From NCBI RefSeq assembly GCF_900107965.1, contig NZ_FNVU01000004.1, positions 496,001 through 560,000 of the forward strand: a DNA stretch of 64,000 bases. The letters run 5' to 3'. Under the pieces are notes generated by a model, which worked only from the letters and a program-made list of their open reading frames with translations, did not search any database and had not been told where the DNA came from. Source of the DNA: Actinacidiphila yanglinensis. Its GTDB lineage: Bacteria; Actinomycetota; Actinomycetes; Streptomycetales; Streptomycetaceae. The translations under genes and the position numbers were made by a program. Positions within the stretch are counted from its first letter, which is position 1. Every line of letters starts with the position of its first letter. Below are positions 61,836 to 64,000 of the stretch, piece after piece.

Positions 61836-62705
61836 GTGAGTACGACAGACCCCGACGCGCCCGGCGCCCTGCTCGGACCGGCCGACGTGCGCGCGCTGGC
61901 CGCCGCGCTGGGGGTGCGGCCGACCAAGCAGCGCGGCCAGAACTTCGTGATCGACGCGAACACCGTACGGCGGATCGTGCGTACCGCGCAGGTGGAGCCG
62001 CAGGACATCGTGGTGGAGGTCGGGCCGGGGCTCGGCTCGCTCACGCTGGCGCTGCTGGAGACCGCCGAGCGGGTCGTCGCGATCGAGATCGACGACGTGC
62101 TCGCCGGGGCGCTGCCCGCGACGGTGGCGGCGCGGCTGCCGGAGCGCGCCGCGCGCTTCACGCTGGTGCACAGCGACGCGATGACGGTGGCCGCGCTGCC
62201 GGACCCGGCGCCGACCGCGCTGGTCGCGAACCTCCCCTACAACGTGGCCGTGCCGGTGCTGCTGCACATGCTCGCGACGTTCCCGACCATCCAGCGGACG
62301 CTGGTGATGGTGCAGGCCGAGGTCGCCGACCGGCTGGCCGCGACGCCCGGCGGCAAGGTGTACGGGGTGCCGTCGGTGAAGGCGAACTGGTACGCCGAGG
62401 TGCGGCGGGCGGGCTCGATCGGGCGCAACGTCTTCTGGCCCGCGCCGAACGTCGACTCGGGCCTGGTGTCGCTGGTGCGGCGTGACCCGCCGAAGACCAC
62501 GGCCACGCGCGCCGAGGTGTTCGCGGTCGTCGACGCGGCGTTCGCGCAGCGCCGCAAGACGCTGCGGGCCGCACTGGCCGGGTGGGCCGGGTCGGCCGCG
62601 GCCGCGGAGGAGGCGCTGGTCGCCGCGGGGGTGTCGCCGCAGGCGCGGGGGGAGGCGCTGACGGTGGAGGAGTTCGCCGCGATCGCCGAGCACCGGCCGG
62701 CGTGA
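61836..62705 (+). CDS. rsmA: 16S rRNA (adenine1518/1519-N6)-dimethyltransferase
   Basis: 289-residue KsgA/RsmA enzyme dimethylating two adjacent adenosines near the 3' end of 16S r[38 protein letters not shown] (SAM loop), [22 protein letters not shown] (NxPY motif) and [12 protein letters not shown] are all present. GTG 61836 chosen over an upstream GTG at 61809 because the protein matches homologues from STTDPD on. It is followed by ispE, as in many actinobacteria. Confidence 0.95.
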   Translation: MSTTDPDAPGALLGPADVRALAAALGVRPTKQRGQNFVIDANTVRRIVRTAQVEPQDIVVEVGPGLGSLTLALLETAERVVAIEIDDVLAGALPATVAARLPERAARFTLVHSDAMTVAALPDPAPTALVANLPYNVAVPVLLHMLATFPTIQRTLVMVQAEVADRLAATPGGKVYGVPSVKANWYAEVRRAGSIGRNVFWPAPNVDSGLVSLVRRDPPKTTATRAEVFAVVDAAFAQRRKTLRAALAGWAGSAAAAEEALVAAGVSPQARGEALTVEEFAAIAEHRPA

Positions 62706-62806
62706 CGCGCGCACCGGCGCAGGGGGCCGCGCCCCATCAGGAGGCCACCACGCCCCACCGGAAACCCGCGGAGACGGACGTCGTACGAACCGAGGAGAAT
62801 CTGATC

Positions 62807-63712
62807 GTGACCGCCGTGACCGTACGTGTGCCCGCCAAGGTCAATGTGCAGCTCGCCGTCGGTGGGCTGCGCCCGGACGGGTTCCACGACCTGGCGAACG
62901 TCTTCCTCGCGGTGGGGTTGTACGACCACGTGACCGCCACCTCCGCGGACCGGCTGACGATCACGGCGGAGGGGCGGGACGTCGCGGGCATCCCGCTCGA
63001 CGGCACCAACCTCGCGGCCCGGGCCGCGGTCGCCCTCGCCGAGCGGCACGGCATCGCGCCCGACGTGCACCTGCACATCGCCAAGGACATCCCGGTGGCC
63101 GGGGGGATGGCCGGCGGCAGCGCGGACGGGGCGGGCGCGCTGGTCGCCTGCGACGCGCTGTGGGGACTGGGCACGCCGCCGGCCGACCTGCTGGAGATCG
63201 CCGGGGGACTGGGCAGCGACGTACCGTTCCCGCTGCTCGGCGGCGCCGCGCTCGGGGTGGGGCGCGGCGAGCGGCTCACCGCGCTGGAGGTCGGCGGCGC
63301 GTTCCACTGGGTGTTCGCGCTGGCCGACGGCGGGCTGTCCACACCGGCGGTCTACCGGGAGTGCGACCGGCTGCGCCGGGAGCAGGGGACGGGCGACCTG
63401 GCGGGCGAGGTGCCCGCGCCGGTCGCCGATCCGGCGCTGGTCGCGGCGCTGGCCGCCGGGGACGCGCACGCGCTCGCCGCGGTGCTGGCGAACGACCTCC
63501 AGGACGCCGCGCTGTCGCTGCGTCCCGACCTGGCCCGCACGGTCGCGACCGGGCTCGGGGCGGGGGCGCTGGCCGGGATCGTCTCCGGGTCCGGGCCGAC
63601 CGTGGCCTTCCTCGCCGCGGAGGAGGAGGGCGCCGCCAAGATCGCGGCCGTGCTCGGCTCCTGCGCGCGGGTCGCCGTGGCCCCCGCGCCAGGGTCCACC
63701 GTCCTCCCGTAG
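62807..63712 (+). CDS. ispE: 4-diphosphocytidyl-2-C-methyl-D-erythritol kinase
   Basis: 301-residue GHMP kinase of the MEP isoprenoid pathway. VRVPAKVNVQLAVGGLRPDGFHDLANVF, the ATP loop PVAGGMAGGSADGAGAL and the C-terminal GIVSGSGPTVAFL are diagnostic. GTG 62807 has GAGGAG 9 nt upstream and begins right before the fold; a GTG at 62702, overlapping rsmA as GTGA, would add 35 non-conserved residues and is the alternative. Likely co-transcribed with rsmA. Confidence 0.93.
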   Translation: MTAVTVRVPAKVNVQLAVGGLRPDGFHDLANVFLAVGLYDHVTATSADRLTITAEGRDVAGIPLDGTNLAARAAVALAERHGIAPDVHLHIAKDIPVAGGMAGGSADGAGALVACDALWGLGTPPADLLEIAGGLGSDVPFPLLGGAALGVGRGERLTALEVGGAFHWVFALADGGLSTPAVYRECDRLRREQGTGDLAGEVPAPVADPALVAALAAGDAHALAAVLANDLQDAALSLRPDLARTVATGLGAGALAGIVSGSGPTVAFLAAEEEGAAKIAAVLGSCARVAVAPAPGSTVLP

Positions 63713-63893
63713 GGTCCGGCGGACCCCGAAGGCGCCGAGGCCCGGTCACGCACCGCACCCGGGCCCCGCGGGATCCCGGCCCGTGCGCCGTCCCCGGGCC
63801 CCACCCGCCGGCGGCCTCCGCCGCTCGCGCCGCCCCCACTACGCTGGAAGTCCCCAGCCCACCCGACACCCAACCTCTCGGAGAGAGCCGTCC

Positions 63894-64000
63894 GTGGCCG
63901 TCAACCTCGTCAATGTCGAAGGCGTCAGCAAGACCTACGGGACGCGCATGCTGCTCGAAGGGGTCTCGCTCGGAGTGTCCGAGGGGGACCGGATCGGGGT
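63894..64000 (+). CDS. ABC-F family ATPase, N-terminal fragment (cut by window edge)
   Basis: The first 35 codons: NLVNVEGVSKTYGTRMLLEG, then VSEGDRIGV just before the Walker A loop, the usual start of ABC-F ribosome-protection or EttA-type ATPases. GTG 63894 has GGAGAGAG 6 nt upstream. The rest lies outside the window. Confidence 0.8.
   Translation, partial: MAVNLVNVEGVSKTYGTRMLLEGVSLGVSEGDRIG

Overview
The window is GC-rich, densely coded, single-chromosome-type DNA from a filamentous actinobacterium, almost certainly Streptomycetaceae. The basis is an HrdD-type sigma factor with a SigR-type promoter, a SepX/GlpR-type division protein next to galU and a gephyrin-like moeA gene, a CebR-box-controlled GH6 cellulase, frequent GTG starts, 4-bp ATGA/GTGA gene overlaps and a CIRCE element. 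About 56 coding genes (two cut by the window edges), one tRNA gene and one frameshifted gene are supported.

Layout. 1-8.9 kb: edge fragment of a membrane protein, two paralogous DHA2 drug-efflux MFS genes, an orphan ABC ATPase, a MarR and a TetR regulator, then a 4,5-DOPA-type extradiol dioxygenase with a His-rich lipoprotein, and a PAT-like acetyltransferase. Identical TTGAA-N2-TTCAA operators lie before the MarR gene and the dioxygenase, suggesting one aromatic/quinone-stress regulon. 8.9-16.7 kb: hrdD, a VIT-family membrane protein, a Cds1-like PLP enzyme, mscL, a SAF-domain protein, MTA phosphorylase, an FmdB zinc ribbon with a CIRCE operator, and an MFS transporter. 16.9-22 kb: a CPA antiporter with an apparent CTG start, a penicillin acylase and 5-formyl-THF cyclo-ligase. 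22-27.2 kb: galU-moeA/glp-moaC-mogA-rimJ-sepX, a conserved cluster joining molybdopterin-type proteins to cell division. 27.3-35 kb: tRNA-Ala(CGC), a frameshifted DUF4157/zincin gene, a 23S rRNA guanine methyltransferase, a DUF6461 protein, a GTP cyclohydrolase II, and a TetR-MMPL pair.

35-43 kb: a two-gene DNA alkylation repair operon (Ada-sensor/AlkA fusion and Ogt), DUF2630 and GNAT genes, and a MerR regulator divergent from a translationally coupled monooxygenase-hydrolase-SDR trio resembling the start of the mycobacterial mymA operon. 43-49 kb: a tricorn-type S41 protease and a KstD-like flavoprotein. 49-55.3 kb: the CebR-box cellulase, a serine beta-lactamase-like hydrolase, a class A flavin monooxygenase and an SDR. 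A 28-bp direct repeat flanks the monooxygenase segment and marks it as an insertion. 55.3-64 kb: housekeeping genes, namely a penicillin-binding protein, protein O-mannosyltransferase, rsmI, a zinc-ribbon protein, TatD nuclease, rsmA/ksgA, ispE and the start of an ABC-F ATPase.

The items most worth a second look are the MarR/dioxygenase/His-rich lipoprotein system with its operators, the CIRCE element on fmdB, two apparent CTG start codons, the DUF4157 protein with a second HExxH domain and two compensating G-run indels, and the repeat-flanked monooxygenase insertion. All functional statements rest on reading motifs by eye; no database search was run.
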